Shown here piece by piece: positions 1-4,650 of a DNA stretch of 5,435 bases. Positions within the stretch are counted from its first letter, which is position 1. Every line of letters begins with the position of its first letter. The notes under the pieces were generated by a model. The model made no database searches and was not told where the DNA came from. It was given only the letters and a program-made list of their open reading frames with translations. The stretch lies in assembly GCA_002336975.1 (NCBI GenBank), contig DDFA01000054.1:810-6244 (forward strand). The letters run 5' to 3'. The DNA comes from Phyllobacteriaceae bacterium UBA1940 (GTDB lineage: Bacteria > Pseudomonadota > Alphaproteobacteria > Rhizobiales > Rhizobiaceae). The position numbers and the translations under genes were made by a program.

Positions 1-140
1 GCCAGCCGCTGGCGGTGATGGAGGCGATGAAGATGGAGCACACCATCGCCGCGCCGTTTGACGGCGAAATCGCCGAAATCCTGTCGGAAGGCGCGCAGGT
101 GATGGACGGCGCAGTGCTGGTGAAGTTCGCCGAGGCCTGA
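1..140 (+). CDS. Biotin-dependent acyl-CoA carboxylase alpha subunit, C-terminal end (probably methylcrotonyl-CoA carboxylase); 5' partial
   Basis: Only the last 45 codons are present, reading in frame from position 3 to the TGA at 138-140. They form most of a biotinyl (BCCP-type) domain. The biotin attachment motif EAMKMEH is visible, with the acceptor lysine codon at 30-32, followed by the usual second half of the fold (APFDGEIAEI, then GAQVMDGAVLVKF). In this family the lysine is biotinylated and carries carboxyl groups from the biotin carboxylase domain to the carboxyltransferase subunit. The His after MKME fits methylcrotonyl-CoA carboxylase (leucine breakdown) better than propionyl-CoA carboxylase, which usually has Asn there; geranyl-CoA carboxylase is also possible. 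The type of domain is certain. The substrate is an inference, because the biotin carboxylase domain lies outside the window. Confidence 0.85.
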   Translation, partial: QPLAVMEAMKMEHTIAAPFDGEIAEILSEGAQVMDGAVLVKFAEA

Positions 141-144
141 CCGG

Positions 145-186
145 AAACGAAAAGCCGCGCCGGCATGTTACCCCGCCGGTCGCGGC
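145..186 (-). terminator. Hairpin with T-rich tail, probable terminator of the Sel1-like gene
   Basis: The arms at 154-164 and 175-186 pair as GCCGCG/CGCGGC plus CCGGC/GCCGG with one bulged base and a 10-base loop. Read on the - strand, the stem is followed by TTTTCGTTT (153-145), the arrangement of an intrinsic terminator for the gene ending at 271. On the + strand the following sequence is not T-rich, so use by the carboxylase gene is less likely. Confidence 0.5.
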
Positions 187-194
187 CTTCGACA

Positions 195-248
195 CCAATC
201 CCCTACGCACCCCACCCAGCGGGATTGGCGGGACCCTGTCACTCCCGC
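195..248. repeat. Two further inverted repeats in the convergent gap
   Basis: CCAATCCC at 195-202 is the exact complement of GGGATTGG at 221-228 (8 bp, 18-base loop). Directly after it, GCGGGA at 228-233 pairs with TCCCGC at 243-248 (6 bp, 9-base loop). Neither is followed by a clear T run. With the hairpin at 154-186 they fill most of the 130-base gap between two convergent genes. Confidence 0.45.
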
Positions 249-270
249 GGCATTGGAGCGCCACGCTATC

Positions 271-537
271 TCAGTGAACGGTCATCCATTCGCGGGCTTC
301 ACGCAGCGCCCGCGCCAGTTCCTGCTTGGACATGCCGGCGGCGATCTCGGTGCGCAGTTCGGCGGCGCGGGACGAGCCCTTGATGGCGGCGATGTTGAAC
401 CATTTGTGGGCGGTGACCATGTCGGCGTCGCAATCGCGGCCGGTCGCATACATCATGCCCAGTTCGAACAGAATGTCGGCCTGAGCGGTTGCTCCGATTG
501 CGCCGACGCCGGCTTCGAGAACTTCAAAACGCGCCAT
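271..537 (-). CDS. Sel1-like repeat small protein
   Basis: This encodes 88 residues. Residues about 20-56 (from ADILFELGMMYATGR through AHKWFNIAAIKG) match a single Sel1-like/TPR-type helical repeat: the G-x-MY-ATGR turn, the AHKWFNIAA helix and the closing G are typical. The rest is an amphipathic tail (MSKQELARALREAREWM) that looks like a third helix. There is no signal peptide, so it is likely cytoplasmic. One-repeat proteins of this size are familiar in Hyphomicrobiales; Sel1 repeats usually mediate protein-protein contacts, but no partner can be named here. The ATG at 537-535 is preceded on the - strand by CAGGGGT (550-544) six bases upstream, a usable ribosome binding site. The gene is monocistronic: convergent with the carboxylase and divergent from DUF2147. 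Confidence 0.85.
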   Translation of the reverse strand: MARFEVLEAGVGAIGATAQADILFELGMMYATGRDCDADMVTAHKWFNIAAIKGSSRAAELRTEIAAGMSKQELARALREAREWMTVH

Positions 538-646
538 TTTCGCACCCCTGTCTTCGCCTGTTTGGGCCGGTCCGTTGGTCCCCGTCCGGCGTTGTTTCGA
601 TGTGTCCGAGAATGGCGGGCAGGCTTGAATCCGGGGTGAACGGGTG

Positions 647-705
647 TGCTTAATTTGCGGAAAACAAAGCTAAAACAATAAGTAAACGGCAGAAATTGTT
701 AAGCA
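647..705. repeat. Inverted repeat TGCTTAA / TTAAGCA bounding the AT-rich island
   Basis: TGCTTAA at 647-653 and TTAAGCA at 699-705 are exact complements separated by 45 bases of AT-rich sequence. The right arm overlaps the candidate -35 of the Sel1-like gene. The pair could be two half-sites of a dimeric regulator or a chance consequence of AT richness. Confidence 0.35.
675..702 (-). promoter_or_regulatory. Candidate sigma-70-type promoter for the Sel1-like gene
   Basis: On the - strand, TTAACA (702-697) differs from the -35 consensus at one base. After a 16-base spacer comes TATTGT (680-675), matching the -10 consensus at four of six positions. Transcription would start near 668 and leave a leader of about 130 bases before the ATG at 537. 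The site lies in the only AT-rich patch of the spacer. It is a prediction by eye only. Confidence 0.35.
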
Positions 706-731
706 TCGAAACCGCTGGGCTGCTTGGCGCT

Positions 732-757
732 GGGCAAAAAATTCGATCGAATTGCCC
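732..757. promoter_or_regulatory. Perfect 14-bp palindrome AATTCGATCGAATT within GGGC/GCCC arms
   Basis: Positions 740-753 read the same on both strands. GGGC (732-735) and GCCC (754-757) extend the symmetry, with four extra A residues on the left. The sequence TTGACG begins at once at 758. The form is that of a homodimeric regulator's operator; no family can be assigned from the sequence. It sits 230 bases before DUF2147 and 195 bases before the Sel1-like gene. Confidence 0.45.
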
Positions 758-914
758 TTGACGCCGGCAAGAATGCGCTAACTACGCGAGGGGAAAGGAA
801 CCGCAAGCCCGAGAAAATTGCGGCCCTGCAAGACGCACAGGACCGACGCGCCGAAAGCCGCGCCGCGACACAACAACGATGATGTCGGCCGCTTTAATTA
901 CGCCAGGAATTGGT

Positions 915-934
915 TTACGTTGACGTTCGCGTAA
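915..934. promoter_or_regulatory. Operator-like palindrome TTACG-N3-ACGT-N3-CGTAA upstream of DUF2147
   Basis: Seven of the ten positions in each half match the other half in reverse complement. The site includes TTGACG at 920-925, identical to a common -35 element, and lies 56 bases before the DUF2147 start codon. ACGT-centred palindromes of this kind resemble, from memory, the operators of MerR-family LiuR regulators of branched-chain amino acid catabolism in Proteobacteria. That match is an inference and no good -10 follows at the usual spacing. Confidence 0.35.
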
Positions 935-980
935 GGCGGTTTGTCGACGGGCCCAAGGTTCCACCGCCAACACGACGCAG

Positions 981-985
981 GGAGG
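981..985 (+). promoter_or_regulatory. Strong ribosome binding site fixing the DUF2147 start
   Basis: GGAGG lies five bases before the ATG at 991. It decides against the longer reading from the TTG at 910, which would bury the signal peptide behind 27 arginine-rich residues. Confidence 0.8.
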
Positions 986-990
986 AATTG

Positions 991-1332
991 ATGTATCTCA
1001 AAATCGCCGCCGCCGCCGCAGCGACGCTGTTCATGACCGCCGGCGCGTTCGCCGATCCGATCGAAGGCACCTGGAAGCGCCCCAACGGGACGCTGATCCA
1101 GTATGCCGGCAGCGGCGGCAACTTCTGCGGAACCGTGATGACCGGCGAATACAAGGGCAAGTCGATCGGCTGCATGGCCGGCAAGGACGGCAAATACAAG
1201 GGCAAGGTCAACAAGCTCGACGAAGGCAAGACCTACAATGGCAAGGCGAGCATCAGCGGCAACACCCTGTCGCTGGCAGGTTGCGTCGCCGGCGGACTGA
1301 TCTGCAAGTCCGAAAAGCTGACGCGCCAGTAA
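991..1332 (+). CDS. Secreted DUF2147-family protein
   Basis: This encodes 113 residues. Residues 1-21 form a signal peptide (YLK, then an alanine-rich hydrophobic core, ending AFA before DPIEGTW), so the product should be exported to the periplasm. The mature part begins with the family's D-P-I-x-G-x-W start and continues with short Gly/Lys-rich beta strands (GKSIG, YKGKV, KTYNGKASISGNTLSLAGC), as in DUF2147, a small family described as lipocalin-like with no established function. Four cysteines (46, 61, 98, 105) remain after cleavage and could form disulfides. The start is ATG 991, set by GGAGG five bases upstream. The gene stands alone: it is divergent from the Sel1-like gene and followed by two hairpins, so it is probably monocistronic. 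An exact 14-base repeat inside it (1148-1161 and 1193-1206) encodes YKGK twice. Confidence 0.85.
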   Translation: MYLKIAAAAAATLFMTAGAFADPIEGTWKRPNGTLIQYAGSGGNFCGTVMTGEYKGKSIGCMAGKDGKYKGKVNKLDEGKTYNGKASISGNTLSLAGCVAGGLICKSEKLTRQ

Positions 1333-1335
1333 GCG

Positions 1336-1363
1336 GTTCGGCCAGACCCGGGCCGAACGCTTT
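1336..1363 (+). terminator. First hairpin after DUF2147
   Basis: GTTCGGCC (1336-1343) pairs perfectly with GGCCGAAC (1351-1358) over a 7-base loop, starting four bases after the stop codon. The tail is only GCTTTC, so it is weaker than the next hairpin and may instead protect the 3' end. Confidence 0.45.
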
Positions 1364-1389
1364 CGCCGCTTCACCATCGATCCCTGGAG

Positions 1390-1417
1390 AGGCCGCCTCG
1401 TGGCGGCCTTTTCTTTT
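1390..1417 (+). terminator. Strong intrinsic terminator after DUF2147
   Basis: GGCCGCC (1391-1397) and GGCGGCC (1402-1408) form a 7-bp GC stem, extended by an A-T pair, around the loop TCGT. TTTTCTTTT follows at 1409-1417. This is a textbook rho-independent terminator and ends the DUF2147 transcript. Confidence 0.9.
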
Positions 1418-1555
1418 GCGCTGTCACCAACCGGGACCGCGCCGCCGATTTCATCGCGCGACCGGCGCATCACCGGCCTCAACCATTTTGAACGCCGGAT
1501 GAACGCCTGCCTCAGGGTCAGTTCAGCGCCCGGCCGCTAATGTCCTCCCGAAACT

Positions 1556-1560
1556 GAGGG
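1556..1560 (+). promoter_or_regulatory. Ribosome binding site of the first small ORF
   Basis: GAGGG is placed six bases before the ATG at 1567. This spacing is the main support that the short ORF is translated. The upstream CCTCCC (1544-1549) could pair with it in short alternative stems and partly hide it. Confidence 0.55.
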
Positions 1561-1566
1561 AAAGAC

Positions 1567-1731
1567 ATGTTCGCTCGCCGCTTCGCCATCGTCAGCCTTG
1601 CAACAATCTGTTTCGGCCTGGTGCTCGCGACGCTTGTCGCAGAGGCGGGACGCGAACGCCGCTGGCAGAACGATCGGGTGGTCGATTGCCGGATCGACCA
1701 GGGCGTGGTGTGCGGCGGCAAGCGGCTTTGA
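1567..1731 (+). CDS. Small membrane or exported protein, 54 residues, unknown function
   Basis: I do not recognise a family. The product starts MFARRF, with arginines at 4 and 5, followed by a hydrophobic stretch at residues about 7-25 (AIVSLATICFGLVLATLVA) that fits a signal anchor or single membrane helix. A short polar tail is rich in Arg (RERRW) and has two cysteines at 41 and 49 (DCRIDQGVVCGG). By the positive-inside rule the tail would lie in the periplasm, where the two cysteines could form a disulfide. Support for a real gene: a good GAGGG six bases before the ATG, a coherent membrane-protein composition, and a second small ORF beginning 16 bases after its stop. Against it: the short length and no recognised homologue. 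Confidence 0.55.
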   Translation: MFARRFAIVSLATICFGLVLATLVAEAGRERRWQNDRVVDCRIDQGVVCGGKRL

Positions 1732-1747
1732 GGACTGGATCATAACG

Positions 1748-1969
1748 ATGCGTAACAACAACCGCCCGTTCGCGGAAATTTTCGGCATGCTGCCGAGGCT
1801 GGCCCTGATCGCGCTTCTGTCGGGCGTGACCGCCGCCGGCGCGTCACAGCTCGTCTCGGAACCTTCCGCGATCGCGCAGACCGTCGACGGCGGCTCGATC
1901 TCAAGGCCGAGCGGCGTCGGTTTCGTGCTTGCGGTGACGTTGCAGCGCCACGGCGCCGCGTTTCGCTGA
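1748..1969 (+). CDS. Small protein with N-terminal hydrophobic segment, 73 residues, unknown function
   Basis: I do not recognise a family. From the ATG at 1748 the product has a polar start (MRNNNRPFAEIFG), then a hydrophobic segment at residues about 14-32 (MLPRLALIALLSGVTAAGA) ending in small residues, as in a signal peptide or membrane anchor, then about 40 residues with no clear motif. The gene starts 16 bases after the 54-residue ORF stops, so the two are probably one transcript. The ribosome binding site is weak: GAGGA at 1730-1734 is 13 bases away and TGGAT at 1736-1740 is closer but poor. A start at the internal ATG (1787) would still keep the hydrophobic segment. The last 17 residues look unlike a conserved protein end, so the 3' part may be noncoding or frame-shifted. 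Longer readings from 1598 overlap the previous ORF and are unlikely. Confidence 0.45.
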   Translation: MRNNNRPFAEIFGMLPRLALIALLSGVTAAGASQLVSEPSAIAQTVDGGSISRPSGVGFVLAVTLQRHGAAFR

Positions 1970-1972
1970 GAT

Positions 1973-2013
1973 CCGGTGCGGTCCCGTCAAAACGTCCCGC
2001 ACGGCTTTGTTTG
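1973..2013 (+). terminator. Hairpin with T-rich tail after the small ORFs
   Basis: GTGCGG (1976-1981) pairs with CCGCAC (1997-2002). CC/GG (1973-1974 with 2003-2004) extends the stem past one bulged G, and the tail CTTTGTTTG follows at 2005-2013. It begins four bases after the second small ORF stops, which fits a terminator separating that unit from amn. Confidence 0.5.
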
Positions 2014-2070
2014 AAAATCTTCCAAGCAAATAGCAGCGCGGCCCCTCTCCAAACAGCGCCTGCGAGCGAC

Positions 2071-2076
2071 TATAAT
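2071..2076 (+). promoter_or_regulatory. Consensus -10 element directly before amn
   Basis: TATAAT matches the sigma-70 -10 consensus exactly and ends five bases before the amn ATG at 2082. Transcription from it would start at about 2081-2085, at or next to the start codon, giving a leaderless mRNA. The region 16-18 bases upstream (CTCTCCAAA, about 2046-2053) is a poor -35. No Shine-Dalgarno sequence is visible upstream of the ATG. Confidence 0.45.
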
Positions 2077-2081
2077 GGTGC

Positions 2082-3581
2082 ATGGAAAAGCGAATCTACC
2101 CGAAAGCAATCGAAACCGTCATCACGCCTGAACCCTATGCGCGGCAGAGCTTCACCAGCCCTGCCGAAGCGGTGAAAGCGTTGCGCTGGCTCTACGAACG
2201 CAACACGGCCTTCCTGCGCGACGCATTCGATTCGATCGGCGACAAGCCGCCGGCGGCCCGCTTCCGCGCCTTCTACCCCGAAGTCAGCATCGTCACCCAG
2301 TCATTCGCCGAGATCGACTCGCGCCACGCCTATGGCCACATGTTCATGCCGGGCAGCTATTCGACGACGATCACCCGTCCGGACCTGTTCGACACCTATC
2401 TGACCGACCAGCTCCGGCTGATCATGCGCAATCACGGCGTGCCGGTGACGGTGTCGGAATCCGAAACGCCTATCCCGCTGCATTTCGCCTTTCTGGAAGG
2501 CACGCATGTCGACGGCGCGATCGCCGAACGGCTGAAGCGGCCGCTGCGCGACATTTTCGACGTGCCGGACCTGAACGCCACCGACGATCTGATCGCCAAC
2601 GGCACCTATGAGCCGGCGCCCGGTGAGCCGATGCCGCTGGCGCCGTTCACCGCGCAGCGCATCGACTATTCGCTGCACAGGCTGTCCCACTACACCGCGA
2701 CCCATCCCGGCCATTTCCAGAATTTCGTGCTGTTCACCAACTACCAGTTCTACATCGACGAGTTCTGCGCCCACGCGCGCGCGCTGATGGCGGACGGCGG
2801 CAACGGCTACGAAAGTTTTGTCGAACCCGGCAATGTGGTGACTTTTGCCGGCGAAACGGCGCCCGAAGACGGCACGCAATTGCTGCGCCTGCCGCAGATG
2901 CCCGCCTATCACCTGACCAAGCCTGACCATTCCGGCATCACCATGGTCAATATCGGCGTCGGACCATCAAACGCCAAGACGATCACCGACCACATCGCGG
3001 TGCTGCGCCCGCACGCCTGGCTGATGCTCGGCCACTGCGCGGGCTTGCGCAACACCCAGGCGCTGGGCGACTACGTGCTGGCGCACGCCTATGTGCGCGA
3101 GGACCACGTGCTGGACGACGACCTGCCGGTCTGGATCCCGATCCCGGCGCTCGCCGAGGTGCAGGTGGCGATTCAGGAAGCGGTGGCGGAAGTCACCGGC
3201 CTGTCGGGCTTTGAACTGAAGCGCATCATGCGCACCGGCACCGTCGCCACCATCGACAACCGCAACTGGGAACTGCGCGACCAGCGCGGCCCGGTGCAGC
3301 GGCTGTCGCAATCGCGCGCCATCGGCCTCGACATGGAATCGGCCACCATCGCGGCCAACGGTTTCCGCTTCCGGGTGCCCTATGGCACGTTGCTTTGCGT
3401 CTCAGACAAGCCGCTGCACGGCGAGCTGAAGCTGCCCGGCATGGCGACCGAGTTCTACAAGCGCCAGGTCGCGCAGCACCTGTCGATCGGTCTCAGGGCG
3501 ATGGAAAAGCTGGCGGCGATGCCGCCCGAAAAGCTGCATTCGCGCAAATTGCGGTCGTTCTCGGAAACCGCGTTCCAGTAG
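2082..3581 (+). CDS. amn: AMP nucleosidase
   Basis: This encodes 499 residues, slightly longer than the E. coli Amn of 484. The enzyme hydrolyses AMP to adenine and ribose 5-phosphate in the cytoplasm and helps set adenylate and purine pools. Residues about 25-230 are the Amn-specific N-terminal domain: SRHAYGHMFMPGSYSTTITR near 80-99, RIDYSLHRLSHYT near 193-205 and NFVLFTNYQFYIDEF near 214-228. Residues about 285-475 are the nucleoside-phosphorylase-like catalytic domain, with NIGVGPSNAKT (290-300), MLGHCAGLRNTQALGDYVLAHAY (315-337), RTGTVATIDNRNWELR (384-399), MESATIAANGFRFRVPYGTL (418-437) and CVSDKPLHGE (439-448). Asp442 sits where the catalytic Asp is proposed in the E. coli enzyme. The C-terminal LHSRKLRSFSE motif is intact. 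ATG 2082 is the only plausible start: no in-frame ATG precedes the conserved region and later starts cut into it. The gene has no Shine-Dalgarno sequence but a TATAAT just upstream. Confidence 0.97.
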   Translation: MEKRIYPKAIETVITPEPYARQSFTSPAEAVKALRWLYERNTAFLRDAFDSIGDKPPAARFRAFYPEVSIVTQSFAEIDSRHAYGHMFMPGSYSTTITRPDLFDTYLTDQLRLIMRNHGVPVTVSESETPIPLHFAFLEGTHVDGAIAERLKRPLRDIFDVPDLNATDDLIANGTYEPAPGEPMPLAPFTAQRIDYSLHRLSHYTATHPGHFQNFVLFTNYQFYIDEFCAHARALMADGGNGYESFVEPGNVVTFAGETAPEDGTQLLRLPQMPAYHLTKPDHSGITMVNIGVGPSNAKTITDHIAVLRPHAWLMLGHCAGLRNTQALGDYVLAHAYVREDHVLDDDLPVWIPIPALAEVQVAIQEAVAEVTGLSGFELKRIMRTGTVATIDNRNWELRDQRGPVQRLSQSRAIGLDMESATIAANGFRFRVPYGTLLCVSDKPLHGELKLPGMATEFYKRQVAQHLSIGLRAMEKLAAMPPEKLHSRKLRSFSETAFQ

Positions 3582-3624
3582 CGCCGGTCAACACTTGGCC
3601 GCAATCGGCGGCTTTGTGCGGAAC

Positions 3625-4650
3625 ATGAGGCGCTGGACACCGATTTCGCTCGGCCTGCTTGTGCTGGCGACAGGCCTGTCGCTGGCGCTTTCGCTCGGCT
3701 TTTTCGGCCGCCTCCACCCGGCATTTGATTCCATCGGCCATTTCCGCCTGCATCTGGCGGCGCTGCTTGGCGCATCGGCGACCCTGCTTTTGATGACACG
3801 GTTCCGCCGCGAGGGGGTTTTCGCCGCCGTGCTGGCAGTCGCCGCCACGGCGGTCACCCCCGGTACGCCGATCAACGGCGTGTTCAGCGCCGGCGCCAAT
3901 GCCGAACCGGCCGATGAAGATGCGCCGATCTACCGGCTGCTGCAATTCAATGGCCGTTTCGACAATCCGACGCCAAACGCCTTGCTGTCACTTGTCGGGC
4001 GCACCCGGCCGGACGTGATCACCCTGCAGGAAGTATCGGAGATGTGGCGCGGCCGTCTCGCCCCGCTGAATGCCGCCTACCCGCACCAGATCGTCTGCAA
4101 GGCGCACGGCGCGCTCGGCGGCGTGGCGATCCTGTCGCGGCGGCCGTTCCTGGAGGGCACCGAGCCCGGCTGCATCGACGACGGGATGTTTGCTCTCGCC
4201 ACCCTCGACCTTGGCGGCGAGGCGGTGCAGGTGGCGACGGCGCATCTTTTCTGGCCGTGGCCGTTCGAGCAGCCGCCGCAAGTCGAATTGCTCAACCGGG
4301 CGCTCGGCGGACTGTCGCCGGCGGCGATCCTGACGGGGGACTTCAACGCGGCGCGCTGGAGCCATGCGGTGCGGTCGATGGCGGCGGCGGCGAGGATGCG
4401 CGACGCCGGCCCGGTCGGTCCGTCATGGACGCCGCGACGGCTGCCGCACACATTGCGGCCCTGGATCGGCCTGGGCATCGACCATGTTCTCGCGGGCGAG
4501 CAGATCGTCTCGCATCGGGTAGAACGGCAGGACGACGCCGGTTCCGATCACCTGCCGGTGCTGCTGGAGTTCTCGCCCAGACGGCGGCCGACAGCCCCTG
4601 TCCGGCAAACCGATGTCGTTGGCGCGCCGGCGGCGCGCTTTACTTCCTGA
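3625..4650 (+). CDS. Membrane-anchored endonuclease/exonuclease/phosphatase (EEP) family protein
   Basis: This encodes 341 residues from ATG 3625. Three hydrophobic segments lie at about 7-27, 42-57 and 65-79; the basic RFRRE loop between the last two suggests N-in topology and a catalytic domain outside the cytoplasmic membrane. Residues about 102-317 carry the EEP (DNase I-like) motifs in order: LLQFN (Asn109), TLQE (Glu136), GGVAILSRRP (165-174), AHLFW (His207), TGDFN (Asp239, Asn241), GIDHVLA (Asp286, His287) and GSDHLPVLLEF (Asp308, His309). All the metal-binding and catalytic positions I can place are present, so it should be an active metal-dependent phosphoesterase; the substrate cannot be read from sequence (nucleic acid, phosphoinositide-like or sphingomyelin-like lipids are known in the family). 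It starts 43 bases after amn and has no terminator between, so cotranscription is likely. In-frame TTG 3595 and GTG 3616 are alternative starts; none has a good ribosome binding site. The 3' end overlaps the opposing gene by 11 bp. Confidence 0.9.
   Translation: MRRWTPISLGLLVLATGLSLALSLGFFGRLHPAFDSIGHFRLHLAALLGASATLLLMTRFRREGVFAAVLAVAATAVTPGTPINGVFSAGANAEPADEDAPIYRLLQFNGRFDNPTPNALLSLVGRTRPDVITLQEVSEMWRGRLAPLNAAYPHQIVCKAHGALGGVAILSRRPFLEGTEPGCIDDGMFALATLDLGGEAVQVATAHLFWPWPFEQPPQVELLNRALGGLSPAAILTGDFNAARWSHAVRSMAAAARMRDAGPVGPSWTPRRLPHTLRPWIGLGIDHVLAGEQIVSHRVERQDDAGSDHLPVLLEFSPRRRPTAPVRQTDVVGAPAARFTS
4622..4641 (+). terminator. GC-rich hairpin inside the 3' end of the EEP gene
   Basis: GCGCGCC (4622-4628) pairs with GGCGCGC (4632-4638) over a 3-base loop, followed by TTT (4639-4641). 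It lies within the last ten codons of the EEP gene and just after the stop codon of the - strand gene. It may act as a weak terminator for the + strand; the T tract is short and a rho-dependent end is equally possible. Confidence 0.35.

Larger units (their letters stand above)
538..990. other. Long gene-free divergent spacer with regulatory-looking palindromes
   Basis: No convincing gene is visible in these 453 bases on either strand. The spacer separates the - strand Sel1-like gene from the + strand DUF2147 gene, so it should hold both promoters. It contains an AT-rich island (about 647-705), a 14-bp perfect palindrome (740-753) inside GGGC/GCCC arms, and a palindromic operator-like site (915-934), each listed separately. 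The stretch 785-900 shows nothing I can name. Confidence 0.6.

Noticed and set aside
253..639. 128-residue + strand open frame
   Set aside because: Antisense to the well-supported Sel1-like gene; no family resemblance or ribosome binding site.
758..786. Promoter with TTGACG at 758 as the -35
   Set aside because: No acceptable -10 is found 16-18 bases downstream (AACTAC or ACTACG match poorly).
797..822. GGAAC as the -35 of an EcfG-type general stress promoter
   Set aside because: The expected CGTT-like -10 is missing at 16-17 bases spacing.
910..990. Longer DUF2147 reading from a TTG at 910
   Set aside because: It would place 27 Arg-rich residues before the signal peptide; GGAGG five bases before ATG 991 marks the true start.
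898..1482. 194-residue open frame on the - strand over DUF2147
   Set aside because: Antisense shadow of a GC-rich gene; it runs through the strong terminator and lacks any recognisable domain.
1901..2083. 60-residue - strand ORF upstream of amn
   Set aside because: No ribosome binding site or recognisable domain; it covers the terminator and promoter region between two + strand units.
2074..2130. ATG at 2074 as an alternative start or upstream ORF for amn
   Set aside because: It is out of frame with amn, gives only 18 codons, and lies within the TATAAT.
2301..2930. 209-residue - strand open frame inside amn
   Set aside because: His/Arg/Val-rich shadow typical of the strand opposite a GC-rich gene; amn is certain here.
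3595..3624. EEP start at TTG 3595 or GTG 3616
   Set aside because: Neither has a clear ribosome binding site, and ATG 3625 gives a basic start directly before the first membrane segment; kept only as an uncertainty.
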